Source of the DNA: Colletes latitarsis
Taxonomy: Eukaryota > Arthropoda > Insecta > Hymenoptera > Colletidae
Direction of reading: 5' to 3'
NCBI RefSeq assembly: GCF_051014445.1
Contig: NC_135141.1
Location: 31,457,422-31,521,421, forward strand
DNA length: 64,000 nt
Part shown: one piece after another, positions 36,901-49,706 of the stretch
Layout: each line of letters starts with the position of its first letter
Numbering within the stretch: the first letter of the stretch is position 1
Notes under the pieces: generated by a model
The model's input: only the letters and a program-made list of their open reading frames with translations
What the model was told of the DNA's origin: nothing
The model's database searches: none
Position numbers and translations under genes: made by a program

Positions 36901-39900
36901 TTCGAAAAAGATTACAGACTGATCTGACACACTTCTATGCAATGTTTTGTAGCAAATGCGAGCAATTCGATCATCGGCATGTGGGCATTGAAGCCGAGCA
37001 TTTTGGAGTTGTTGGCGGTGAAACTGAAGCCGTACGAAAGTAGCTTGTCAGTGAGCAGTCCATTCCTGCAATACAGTATCTTGTATTTGTTATACGCTCA
37101 TTGTTCCAGGTAAAATATTTAAACATAGGAAAGGGAAGAGAACGGCCCGAGACGATGCACAATTAGTATTAAAATAAGCTTCGAGTACCAAGTTTTAAGG
37201 GCTCGGAATTTATACAACCGTAGTTTGTAACTTTTGTTGCTGGCTCGGCATTACGTTACGTCTTTTTTATTTCAGGTATAATCACTTTGTGCCGAGTTCG
37301 AGTTTAATAACTGGAACTACCGCTTGTCGTCCGATAGATATGTTTCCGGGTGCGTTGGACGTACCTACTACGTCGCCGACCAGCGGCCATCTTTCCATAA
37401 TTCTCAATCTAATAGCCAAGAGTTACAACGAATATACACCGGAACAAACGTTATTACTGCTGTCGACGTGGATGCAAGAAATCTGTGTACAATCTGAAAA
37501 TTATATCGGTATACTGAGTAAAACAAAAGAGTATGAGAACGTTCTGTCGAGTCTTGTTGCTAGCGGAGCTAGCATCGATCGCGATATTTCTGTTGCCGTT
37601 TGTGAACTTCTCGAGATGTTGATGAGCGCGAAGAATGTTGCATGGAGGGAGGAAATCTATTCATGCATAGTGGATTTGGCGACGTTGCACTTGACTTCGT
37701 GCGACGAAGTCGTTCGGGAGAAATATGGTTCGTTCTTAACGTGCGTGCCTCTGAATATAGTAATACCGAAACTTAACAAGGAATGCTTGCTATCGGAAAC
37801 AAAGGTAAGATGAAGAAGATTCATTCTCGAAAGAGAGTTTACATTATAATAAAGGCGCTCTTTGTTTCATTTGCATACCGATAATTTCGGTCTACTGTGC
37901 TTAGATGACTCTAGTTGTCAGATTCGATTTATCTCTTTATAGAAACATCAATGGATTAAGAATTATTCGACCGAGTCTGTAATCCTTGCTCAGAGACTGC
38001 ACATGCGGGGGAACAGTAATGGAGAGATGCAAGCTCAACACTTTAAGACTTACATGGCTTTTCTATTGCAAGATCAGCAGCTAGATGCGTTCGGATTATC
38101 AGAGATGTTTACACTTTGCTGGCCAATCGTGTAAGTATGCGATGCTGACACAGATGGTAGAGAACTGTAAAACAGTGAATAGGAATTTGAGTAACACGTT
38201 GTCCAATATATTTGTAGGTCTGAGAGTGAAACTACGAGAAGGATGTACCGACTAGGGCTCGCGAATCGATCCTTTTTATATTTTTGGGCCGGTTTCGAGG
38301 CGGCTCAACATTGCGTGACTAACAAACTTCGTACACCGCTAGGAAAGCCGCAAGAAACGTTCACGTCGATCGAAAGTGCTCTGAAATCATTGGCGCGCGA
38401 GATATCATATAGCATGGAAGTAACAAAAAAAGAGAAACGAAGTTTGGATCATCTATTGAGCGAGCATACTCGTGTACGACTTTTGATCGAATTTCTCGAG
38501 CATCTCGAAAGAGCCATACACAACGCGGCAGAAGGTTGCGCGATTGCTCTATCGCCGCTATCAAAACCAGTCAGAACGTTCTTTCGTACTAACAAATCGA
38601 CTTGCAAGGAATGGTTGAATCGCATTCGACTGGCGTTGTGCGTGGTATCGCTGCACTCGGGACTGGCTGGTAGTGGTTTGAGAAACAGCCAAAGATTGTT
38701 GGAGGATTTGAGTAACAGCGATAATACGCAGGGTATCGAATTTGAAAGGGCAACTCTTTGTACAGCGCAAGCAATGGTAATGTTAGGAGAGGCCGAGGCG
38801 TTACAAGGGCTTTATATTTACACCAAGGAAAAGGAAAGAAAATTCCCGTGGTTGAAAGCCGCGATGGAAGAAGCCGCGTGTCACTACGAATCCGCTGCAG
38901 AGGCTTACAAATTGATCATCGAGGAGCAAACACGAGCCACGTTCGATCGATCGGTAAAAGATACGGAGCAAGATGAAGAGGGGGAAGATGAGAGCGACGG
39001 TGGTGTTGGTAGCGGTCTCGGTATTGGTATCGGTATCGACAGTGTTAGCGAAGGCGAAGATCCTTCTTCGATCGACGGCAAAGGAAAAAGCGTTAGGCCA
39101 GAAGGGGACAATCAGGTACTTGGTTTTTGCATGCAACGGCTGTCCAAGTGTTACGAAGCGGTCAGCGATTGGTCTCGACTGGAAGCGTGGAAGCTTCAAG
39201 AGGCTGAGATGTTTTCTCGTGAAAAAAATCTCGAACAGCAGACATCGATAGAGAACGGTGATTATCGACGAGCAAGGTGCTTGAAGATGTTCGAGGTTGA
39301 CGAAACGGTATATCTCGACGATCTGACCGACTGGAATTTATTGGAAAACGGAGCCGGGAAAACCGGGAATTGGAGCTGCGAAAAAACGTTAGGCGAATGC
39401 AATAACACGCTGACCAACATTGCGCTCAGAATTCGAGCAAACGATTATCAGGATTATTTCGAGGAGGAGATAACACGGTGTCGAAGGGTAGCATCTAAAA
39501 CCATGGAGGAAGGTCTTCGAAACTTACCATCGGAATATTTGACCGAGTCGATATTGGTACGATATTCGACCGACGGATTGAAGAGCTTGTTATTATCCGG
39601 TCGTGAAGAGAACACGTTCGAATTGTACAAGACCGAGAAGATCGATCGTATGGATTCGAACGTTCTGACACGAATTCTATGGTGGTCGGAATATTTTGGT
39701 AGCGCAAGGGAGAAAGACTGCAACGAAGGACGACCGAGCAGCGGTAATACTTTGTCGAGCGAGGTAGCCGATTTACGGTTGCACATTGTTCGCACAGCCC
39801 GCAAGGAAGGCAACTTCAAGCTGGCGAAACGTGAACTTCTTAATTACTTGCGATCCGAACGGGAGATTTGTCGAATCGAGGAAGGAAAGAGGGCCGAGGA

Positions 39901-42900
39901 ACGATTCGAACGCGTAGATCTAGATTTCGATCGAGCCACCGACGATGTCTTGATGAACGTGATGCGCGTGAAATGGTCAAAGAATAATATGCGCGCGTTC
40001 CGCGAATGTTCAAAATTATTATACGACATGGGGCGCGTCGATAAAGCATTGAAAGTATGCAGCGCGACCGCGCTTGGTATATCGCGAGCCATCATCGATG
40101 GAGAACGATCGACCGATTTACGAGAGAACGGAACAAGGCTTCTGCTTACTCTCGGAAAATGGATCCAACAAGAAGTCGGAAGTAACGAGAACAATCAGTT
40201 GGATCAGTTGCTCGAATTCGAAGCTGTGCACAACGACGGCTTGATGAACAAGCTATTCGGACCGACTACAGACTCTATACCTACCTCGGACATGATAATT
40301 GGCAGACTGATGCAGCTCGGTGTAAATCAATGTCCGGATTTGCCAGTCGCGTGGTCGAGCTTTGCCGGATGGTGTTACAAATGGGGAAGAAAAATCGTGG
40401 ACAATTCGAATTCCGATCGACTGACCGACTCCGACAGGACGACCATACGGGATCTCTTACCGTTCGACACGGACGAGACCGACATGATCGCGATCTTTTC
40501 TATTTTGAGTCAAAGCAAAACGATACCCGAAGACGAGGGCGACATAACGGACACGTCCAACGATGTAAATACGTCCGATATGATAGAGAATCAGCTACGA
40601 AGCGTTTCGGTATTGAGTCGCGCGAGTTCCGATCGTCTCGGGATGCTTGTTGATATTTGGAAACAAGCACAGAAACGAATTTATTCGTATTACGAGCTAT
40701 CCGCGAACGCGTATTTCAAGTATTTACAACTAGCTGCGAACAAGGAGACCAATCATTGCGACACTATAACGGCCACGCTCAGATTGTTACGTCTGGTCGT
40801 GAAACATGCCCTAGAGTTGCAAAATGTTCTCGAGTCTGGACTTTCGTCGACACCGACGGCCCCATGGAAGGAGATAATACCGCAGTTATTCTCGAGGCTC
40901 AGTCATCCCGAGTCTTATGTACGGACACGGGTCTCGGAGTTGTTGTGCAGAGTCGCGGAGAATTCACCGCACTTGATTACTTTTCCCGCGGTGGTGGGAG
41001 CGGTTTCCGGCCAGAGGAAAAATTGCGATAAGATTCTCTATGAGAAAACGGGTGCTGGTCGATCCGCACGGAACGATTTAGGTTTTATCGAAGAGGAGGG
41101 CGAAGAGGAAGAAGACGCGGTCGTCGAGGTTGAGGAAGAGGAGGAGGAGGAGGAGGAGGATGAGATCGCTGGCGAGAACTCGGCCGCGGTATATCAATAT
41201 CAGGACGAGCACGAGAAATTTATGGACTGTTGTTTCTCGCAATTAGCCGACTGTCTCTCGAACAGAGTCCAGGACTCCGTGGAACAAATAAAAATATTGG
41301 TCAAAGAATTGCGTCGTATCACGTTACTGTGGGACGAGCTATGGTTGGCGACCCTTTGCCAGCATCACACCGAGATCTCCAAGCGATTCGAGCAGTTGGA
41401 GATCGAGGTGCAAAAGGTACAGGACAACGTTTGGTTGTGCACCGAAGAAAAGGACAGTTTAATCGCCGAAAAGCATAGGATTATATTGAAGCCGGTAGCG
41501 TTCATACTGGAGAATCTTTCGGCCATGACCTCCGTTCCGGCTGAAACTCCGCACGAAAAGAATTTTCAAGAAAAGTTTGGTCCCTCGATCGAGGAAGCGA
41601 TAAACAAGCTGACCAATCCCAAGAACCCTGCGAAGCCACAAATCGCGAGTCTGTCATTGAAGCAGCTGGAAAGCAAATTAGCCCAACGCGTGCACAGACG
41701 TGCTGCTTATTCTCTTTCTATGAACGATATCAGTCCGGTGTTGGCAAACCTAAAAAATACGTGTATCGCGATGCCGGGTGTCGCTGCCAACGATAATAAA
41801 GTCGTTACCATCCAATCCGTTGATAACAACGTCCAGATATTGCCGACCAAGACCAAGCCTAAGAAGCTAATTTTTCATGGTTCCGATGGACACGTTTACA
41901 CGTATCTGTTCAAAGGATTAGAAGATCTTCATTTGGACGAGAGAATTATGCAGTTCTTAAATATATGCAACACCATGATGTCGAAGAAAGGCGATTCGAA
42001 ACAAGTGTACAGGGCACGACATTATTCGGTTATACCGTTAGGTCCGCGATCCGGCCTTATACAATGGGTCGACGGCGTTACGCCCTTGTTCGTTCTTTAT
42101 AAAAGATGGCAACAAAGGGAGAACGCGATGACCAATAAAACCGGCAGCGCGGCAATTTTGCGACCGTCCGAGCTGTTCTATAATAAATTGACGCCGTTGC
42201 TGAAAGAACGAGGTATCGGTTTGGAGAACAGGAAAGAATGGCCCATTCAAATTTTGAAGCAAGTATTGGCCGAGTTAATGGCCGAAACACCGAAGGATTT
42301 ATTGGCAAAGTAAGTTTTAAACAGTTGGCAAAAACTTTCGTCTACTTCCTTAACTATCCTATCTATCCATCTCCATGTACAGTAATGCATCTGTTATAAT
42401 CATTCTATTTCTTTGTCGATCAATAATAGTTAATCGTGCATTACTGTATACACAGTACTAACGAATTTTTCCTATCGTCTTCGCAGAGAGATTTGGTGCA
42501 ACAGCATAAGCGCTGGAAGTTGGTGGCAGGCAACCAAAAATTATTCCTATTCGGTCGCCGTGATGTCGATTATCGGTTACATCATTGGTCTCGGTGATAG
42601 ACACTTGGACAACGTGTTGGTCGACCTGAATACAGGAGAAGTTGTACATATCGATTACAACGTTTGCTTCGAGAAAGGAAAAACGTTACGTGTTCCGGAA
42701 AAGGTGCCCTTCAGAATGACACCTAACATTAGAACAGCGTTAGGGGTAACTGGTGTCGAGGTAAGATCAATACGTTTGCTTAGCCGTCTGCGTATATTGA
42801 AAATGTGACGTGGTTCCGTTTTCAGGGTATATTCCGTCTAGCCTGCGAACATACGCTTCGAGTGATGCGTCGAGGACGCGAAACCCTGCTTACTTTACTC

Positions 42901-45900
42901 GAGGCATTCGTATACGACCCGTTGGTGGATTGGCGAGCTGGTGCAGACAACAGTATCGCGAGTTATGGAGCGTGCCAAGCTAGAGCGAGATGCACAGGTA
43001 TAGGAAGAAAACAATTGGAGCAGGAACTTACGCGGGCAATGTTTGCCGTTCGAACGGCAGAGATGCGTGCCGCATGGTTGGCAAATAGGTTGGTAAACCA
43101 ATAATCAGCTTAAGCAAGTAAAAGCGTTATCTTTTCTCTTCTAAAGGAACGACTTCAAGTTCCGATCTTGATTACACAGACTGACTGACTGCCAAATTCG
43201 TTGACTCATAGGGATGAACTGATGAAAGTGTTTCCGGCTCTGTGTCACCGTTTGAACTGCTGGGTGGACGCGATCGACGCCACTCGTCAGTGCCAGGATT
43301 TGCTACAAGACAGGCACCAACAGCTCGCTTTGGTCAAAGAAGCACAGGCAATGGGACGCAATCACCCGCTGTACTCGGTGATAAAGCGTTACAACTCTTT
43401 TAAAAGAGCACGCGATGCTCACGAAAAGGCGAAAACTGGATTAAAGGAAAGAATAGAAGATTGTGAAAAACAAATTAACATGCACAATGTAAGCAGATAT
43501 CCTTTCGTTAGATATTTACTACAACCATTTGCCATTACCGCGCAACTCTTATGTAGGTGCCAGCGCTTTCGCGCATGTGTACGTGCAACTGGTGTATTTC
43601 TTTTTACTTTTATTTATTTATATTCCATTTTCGCTTCGTTTATTCAGAGCAGAAATTTATCTTAGCGTCACGGTTTTAGTTGGCACTATCGGCGGTCAGG
43701 GGTCTCCAATTGGGACAGTGGTTAGCAGAATTGGGAACGTCTGCCAATCAAGAGGACCATGTGGTGTTCGATTTGGTCAAGGAATTTTTGCAGAATGCTG
43801 GTCAAAGTCAAATGATTCTCCAATGCGAGCAATCGGAAAACGAGTTGACACAATTAGCTACTCAACAGTCAATTTTGATACGAAATTGTTTGGATCTTTT
43901 AAGTCAGTATTCGGCAATTTGCAGACTATATCCTTTAAGCATTATGTCGCAACATCGTACGGTTCTTTACCACGGTTGGGCCAATGAGCTCTTGAATTCC
44001 GGAAGCGTCGAGGCTTGTCGCGAAGTCATGGCACAGTTCGAAAATACCTTCGATCCGATAAAGAGCTCGAATAGTCAGCAAGTGCAACAAATAATAACGT
44101 TCTCCTATCAGATGCAAGGTATTCTGAACGAGGCAAACGAGAGATTGAAGAAAGCGTACGAAAGAATGGTGTCGGAGGGCTTGCCTGAATCGATTGGTCG
44201 AATAGAAAAAGCGTACACAGAGTCGAGAGTGCAGATACAGAGTTTCTTGAGGCGAGAAAAAGGAGCAGAAAGGGCGCTCGAATGTGTTAACATAACTGCT
44301 CTGTGTGCTTTAAATAAAAGATATTTGATGATGGAAGGTGCTGCAAAGTGTGCGGGTGACTGTTTGGTTGATCTTACATCTAGGGAAGGGGATTGGTTTT
44401 TAGATGAAATGCGTCTCATGTCATCGTTAATCGCTGAGTTGATCAGCTTGATACCCGAGTGTCACAAAGCGAATAACGACCCCAAGATATCTATCGTTCT
44501 CAAGTGCTTAAGGGGATCCGATTGCATCTACAAGGGGTTGCAGGAGCTTAATTACAATTTTCACACCATTATTCTACCGGAAGCAATGAAAACGATCATA
44601 ACGGAAGAGCCAACTGTGATCAGGATGATCGGCGAACTGACCGAGATCATTGTGTCACCCGGCGTACCGCTCGGTGAAATTTTGGGACAGTTGGAGATGC
44701 ATTTGAGATTCACTGTTATGGAAATGGAAAGTCCTCACGCGATGATACAAAGCGTAGTGAACAACATGAGATTGCGATTCGAAGCGTTGCTGTCCCGACC
44801 GGCTGAGATTCAGGAACCGAATCAAGACGAGACTTTGACCCCCGGTCAAATGTTACTAATGGGCTTTAACGGATTATTCGAAAAACTCCAAATGGAAGGC
44901 AACGCGTTGATAGCTACTCTGAGTACGCTCGATATTCCAGGCGCGTGGAGAAAAATCGACCAAATTCGGGAAGCGAAGGAAATGTCCGCACCTATATTCA
45001 ACAAGGCAGCCTGCCAGGTTCTAGAGGACATATTTCTGGTCAAACGATTGCACACTATACAAGAGTTTTTTATGATGTGCAGAGATATCGCGACCGCATT
45101 CAAGGGCGGCTTAGCTAACGTTTATGATGACGAGAGGCTTAATAAACCGATAAGAATCTTTACAGCGGATTACGTATCAAGGCAACTGCTTGGTGTTACT
45201 TCTCAAACACTTGCCATCGCGCTTTGCCTGTTATTGCAAAGAATGGGATTGAGCGTTACCACCGAGATCGAACAGAGGGACATCGGAGCTGAGAGTAAGG
45301 TCTCGTTGGAGGAACTGTGTAGAAAGGTTGTTGATTTATGCCTGAAAAGGGGATCATTCTCGGGATCTGTGCTCGCACAAGCCAGCGCACTTAGCAGCAC
45401 CCTTGAGAGCACTTGGCGAAGAAAACAAAGCAGTAGATTAGCTCAGCAAAATGTTGAGGCGGCGAGAGCAAGCATGCAGAGACTTCAGCTACAGCTAACT
45501 GCTCATCACTGGTTGCACGAAGACAGCTTGCTCTTAAGATCGAACCTCAATCTACTAAATCCTTTGAGTAAGTATACCGTTTGATCGTTTTTAACTTGTA
45601 CTTCGCTATTTCTTTATTTTTCTTCTCGACTCATTTCTTGTTGGTTTTTGTTGCTCTTAGATCGTTCAGCGTTCATGTTGGAATTACGAAAGACAGCCGC
45701 GGCGCTCTCGAGTCTACAGTCCCGTGTATGCGAAACACGGGAGCAACAACAAAATCTTGTCTCTAGTGCGGTGCAACGTTTGAAGTGGGCCGCGGGGGCA
45801 AATCCGGCCCTCGGGGAAGTAATGTCCGCGTTTGACAACGCCGTGCTTTCTTCTTGCGAGAAGTTGACTCGGCAGCAAAATCTTGCGTCCAGTGTCGTTA

Positions 45901-47003
45901 ATACGTGCAATTCTATATTGCACTACGAGGCTTTAAGAACCAGAACGTCGGAAAGCGTGACGCACGACGCGAATTTCGCCAAGTTAGTCAAGCATTGGGA
46001 AGAAAGCTGTATTTTAACAATGAATCTAACCATTACCGTTACCGCGATCGAAGAGAGCCTGGTCGAATTGCTGCAAATGGATTGCAACGTTGACATTAAC
46101 TGGTTGAAGCACGCGGAAAGATTTATCTCCGAGGCGATATTGGACGTTCAGAAGGAACTACAAGAGAAGCAAGAATGTTTGCTGGCTGCTCAAGAACACT
46201 TGCGGGAGCAGGTCAGAAATTTACAACTCGTCTTGTCCGAACATCATATATTGATGTGGGACGTACGGATTTTATTGCGAACAATGACGAAGCAAGAAAA
46301 TATCGACGGCTTGCAAGAATTTCTCTCGTCGTATCGATCTTTTACCGAAAGCGTGTCATCGATCGTCAAGGAACTTGAATCAGACAGCCTCGACGCAACT
46401 AGAGGTAGAACGATTAAAGAAGAATTGGAGAATATGGCGGTCACGGTGCCGAGTTTGTACAGCGAGTTGCTAGAGTTTGCGAACGAGAGGAAAACGAATT
46501 CTGGAAAACTGCTAGAGAAGCAGAAAGAAACCGAGAAAGCGAATGAAAAGGGGCGAGAAAGAGAGAACGAGATTGGGACCGAGACTGTAACTGAAAACGA
46601 GACCGAGACTGAAACTTCGGCCGTCGTTATGACAAAAAAGAAAGGAAAGTTGACCAGGCAGGAGGGTGTGTGTTACAGCCCGAAAAAGGGAGTTCCGTTG
46701 GCCAGGGATCCAACTACGGGCAAAGGTAAAATTTACTTATTATTGGTCGTATATCTTAGACGCGCAAGCGTCCATTCGTTACCATCGCTTATCTTTCTTT
46801 TTATTCTCGTATATATAGCAGTTCAAGAGCGGAATGCTTACGCGTTGAACGTATGGCGTCGCGTACGAATGAAACTGGAAGGACGCGATCCACATCCGAC
46901 ACGCAAATACACCACGGCCGAACAGGTGGAGTACGTGATACGCGAGGCTCAGAGCACCGACAATTTAGCCCTTTTGTACGAGGGTTGGACACCGTGGGTC
47001 TGA
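33920..47003 (+). CDS. SMG1: SMG1 serine/threonine kinase (PIKK), complete
   Basis: Fifteen exons close in phase to 3,709 aa (human about 3,660): 33920-34197, 34260-34483, 34569-34821, 34913-35042, 35530-36856, 36953-37109, 37276-37804, 37943-38130, 38218-42309, 42487-42760, 42826-43088, 43212-43488, 43680-45567, 45661-46725, 46819-47003. SMG1 phosphorylates UPF1 in nonsense-mediated mRNA decay (nonC in Drosophila). Visible features are an Arg-rich N-terminus, helical repeats (FRDTVDILVGWHID), a FAT region in the 4.1-kb exon 9, and a kinase domain around residues 2240-2480. The kinase has GLGDRHLDN (catalytic loop, about 2427) and HIDYN (metal-binding loop). A long SMG1-specific insert follows, then the C-terminal FATC ending EGWTPWV. 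Oddities: an acidic tract in exon 9 (41090-41180), a Gly/Ile/Ser stretch (39000-39050), and a charged insert around 36160-36365. The ATG at 33920 is the first in frame. Confidence 0.96.
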
Positions 47004-47444
47004 ACGAAAGGAGGTTGACGCGATCGCGTCGATGGTTCAATGCTCGTTACACACGGTACTAGAGTTCGTACCGTCCTTCGCTCTACGCTCGATGGAGCCA
47101 GCTCTCTGTTCGACCAGGTGTGAAGTAACTTCGTCGTCACCTGGAAGAGAAAGTCTATGCCCGCAAGGATGCCGTACAAGTTCGGCAACGCGTGCCTAAA
47201 TACAAGGAAAAATCCTGCGCGATCAGCGACTCACGATCGAACTTCGATTCTGGCACTGATTCTATGATTATCTCAATAATCTCTCGTCTACACCACGTAC
47301 CGTGCAATTCCATAGAGGTCCATTTATTTTTTGCTAGTTTCCACTAGTCCACGTACTCTCGTCATATTTTCTTTCGCAAAGCGACTAATTTAAACAACTA
47401 CCAAACAATAATTATTTATTAAAAGTGGACCGATGTGCAATACA

Positions 47445-47450
47445 AATAAA
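47445..47450 (+). terminator. candidate SMG1 poly(A) signal AATAAA
   Basis: First canonical AATAAA after the SMG1 stop (about 440 bp downstream). A second lies at 48630-48635 and would give a longer 3' UTR. Which one is used cannot be told from sequence. Confidence 0.4.
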
Positions 47451-48629
47451 AGCACATTCGAGGAAAGAGTCAACGGCACTTATCGTCACAAGATTGAACG
47501 ACAGTTATTTTTCATTCGATCCGCTGTTTGCTGACGCGTTGGGGATGGCTTTAATGTTTAAATGTTGACGATAGATTTGGGAAAAGCATAGAATCTGTCG
47601 CATCTTTGGAATAACGAGACGACTGAAAGTTCAGTCGACGATGCGGAGAAACTCGATGACGATTAACGCGTCGACGGTGACGACACTCGAGACTCTAACG
47701 AGAACATCTATGACGCGTTGTCTACCACGAACGTTATTCGTTCGAAGAAACGGTCCTTCTCCGAGTTTAAATTTATTTTATTTCGCGATTCACTCATAAA
47801 ATTTCCCTAGTATCTTAGCAAACGTACGTATCGGTCGGTCGGGGTCGAGTCTTACGACTGTAAACCAATTTTTGGAGAACGTGTGTATCATCACTGTTAA
47901 CGAGTGATTAGATTTAGAGTTTGAGAAGTTCACAGCGGGACCAACAACGACGTCACTATCGAGTCTTGTATAAAATAACACGAGGTTCATTGTTGAGACG
48001 CCGGAAAGAAAAGCCAAGCATTATTACAATTTAATGTATTATCAATATTGGTGCTTTTATTGCATTCCGAAGTAGAAGGTGCATATGAATTTGAATCTGA
48101 TTATATGTATCTAAATTTTTCATCGATAATGTAGACGCATTATATATGTCCTTGTTTGATTCTTATTATTGTAATAGTAATAATTTTAATGCCTGGCTAG
48201 TTTTCCGCTCGAATTCAACAGTTTTTACATTTTATGCAAAGTTTACACTTACTATTCGGTAAAATCTGCAATTTCAATGTTTCGCACAAGGCAAACAGTC
48301 GCCTGTTTCAAGTCTTTGTCCACCGTTTTCTGTAATAACATCATTTGATTAACAAACATTGTACCATCGCGCCTCTGTAACAACGGTCGTAATAATCGAT
48401 CGCCGATCTACGATAGTTCGAAATAGAGAGAACGCAAAGTAGAAAACGTGAATGTCGCTGCAGATACTCAAGAGAAAGAAACATGTTTCTTTTTGCGTAA
48501 TAGGTAAAAAAAAAATACATCAATTCGAAAGAGCACTCGAACGTCTCGCGTTTTTCTCTTTTTCGTTTTTCTTTTTATTTCCGTTTGTTACGAGGGAAAG
48601 GACCAGAGAGAAGGTCGCACTTTGTAACC

Positions 48630-48635
48630 AATAAA
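48630..48635 (+). terminator. distal AATAAA, possible second SMG1 poly(A) signal
   Basis: Canonical hexamer in ACCAATAAAGTTTG, about 200 bp before a minus-strand AATAAA (48847-48842) that could serve TMF1. This fits tail-to-tail genes whose 3' UTRs nearly meet. Confidence 0.3.
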
Positions 48636-48841
48636 GTTTGCGGTATATATAAAAATAATGAAAATGATCTATTCCCTTCGGTTGAATTACTCTTTCCAGA
48701 AACATTCTTACCTACGATTCATTTAACCTTGGATCTCTTATTTTCGATATGGTAACCCATCGATAATCATCATTCTGTATCTCCTTTTCCCCCAACATGT
48801 GATCTTCTTCGGCACCTTTTCGATCAGTACGTTTTGGCTAC

Positions 48842-48847
48842 TTTATT
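48842..48847 (-). terminator. candidate TMF1 poly(A) signal (minus strand)
   Basis: TTTATT on the plus strand reads AATAAA on the minus strand, about 860 bp after the TMF1 stop codon. Other A/T-rich hexamer variants lie closer, so its use is unproven. Confidence 0.25.
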
Positions 48848-49706
48848 TCCGCACCGTTCCATTTCAATTTTTTTAGATGTCCATTCTTCTTTTCCGATAC
48901 GTAATTATTCTTATTGAATATGAGTCTCTGTCTGCCTGCATGTTTTACTTGCTTGCTTACTTGCCTATGTATGTGTACGCTCGTGTGTGCAGACTTATGT
49001 GTCAATAAGTTCTCAACTCCCAATTTAAAATTACGACCTTAAATTTTTAATCTTTCGATATCTCGCTTGTAGCTACAAAAAAGATACCATTCTCAGTAAA
49101 CGAACGTAATTTTTTAATAAATTACATTGTAATTCAATTGTATATTACAATATGCGAAACTTTAAAAGATATATTATACTTCATATCACATTGTTTGCCT
49201 TCTTACTCTACTTGTACACGATGTATATACATGTATGCGCGCATATACGTACACAACGGAGATTGATTCGAACGATTATTCGTCTGGGAGTCGCTCATCG
49301 ATTGACGACAGCGATAACTGCGGAGTGAACGGAACTTCAAACCTGCACCTTTTGCAATTTTACACAAACATTAAATAAGTGGAATATAAAATTGACAAAC
49401 GCGATTTATAATTACGAATAACCAAGAGTTTGAATTGTCTAACTTAACATGACCAGCTTGAATCTCCCAAAAGTATTGATCGTAAAACACAAAACTAATT
49501 TAACGTAACTAAATTGCAACTTTCACGATACTTCCTTAAAGTAATTTTATACAGATTAATAATTGGTATCATTAGTTTACTACCATTCCCTATCGTTTTC
49601 AACCAACCTCGACGATTTCGTTGTAATAGCAACATTATTTAAGAACGTGTCGTCGTATCTATAAAACTTAAATGAATCAATAAGGATGTATTAATAGCGA
49701 ACAATT

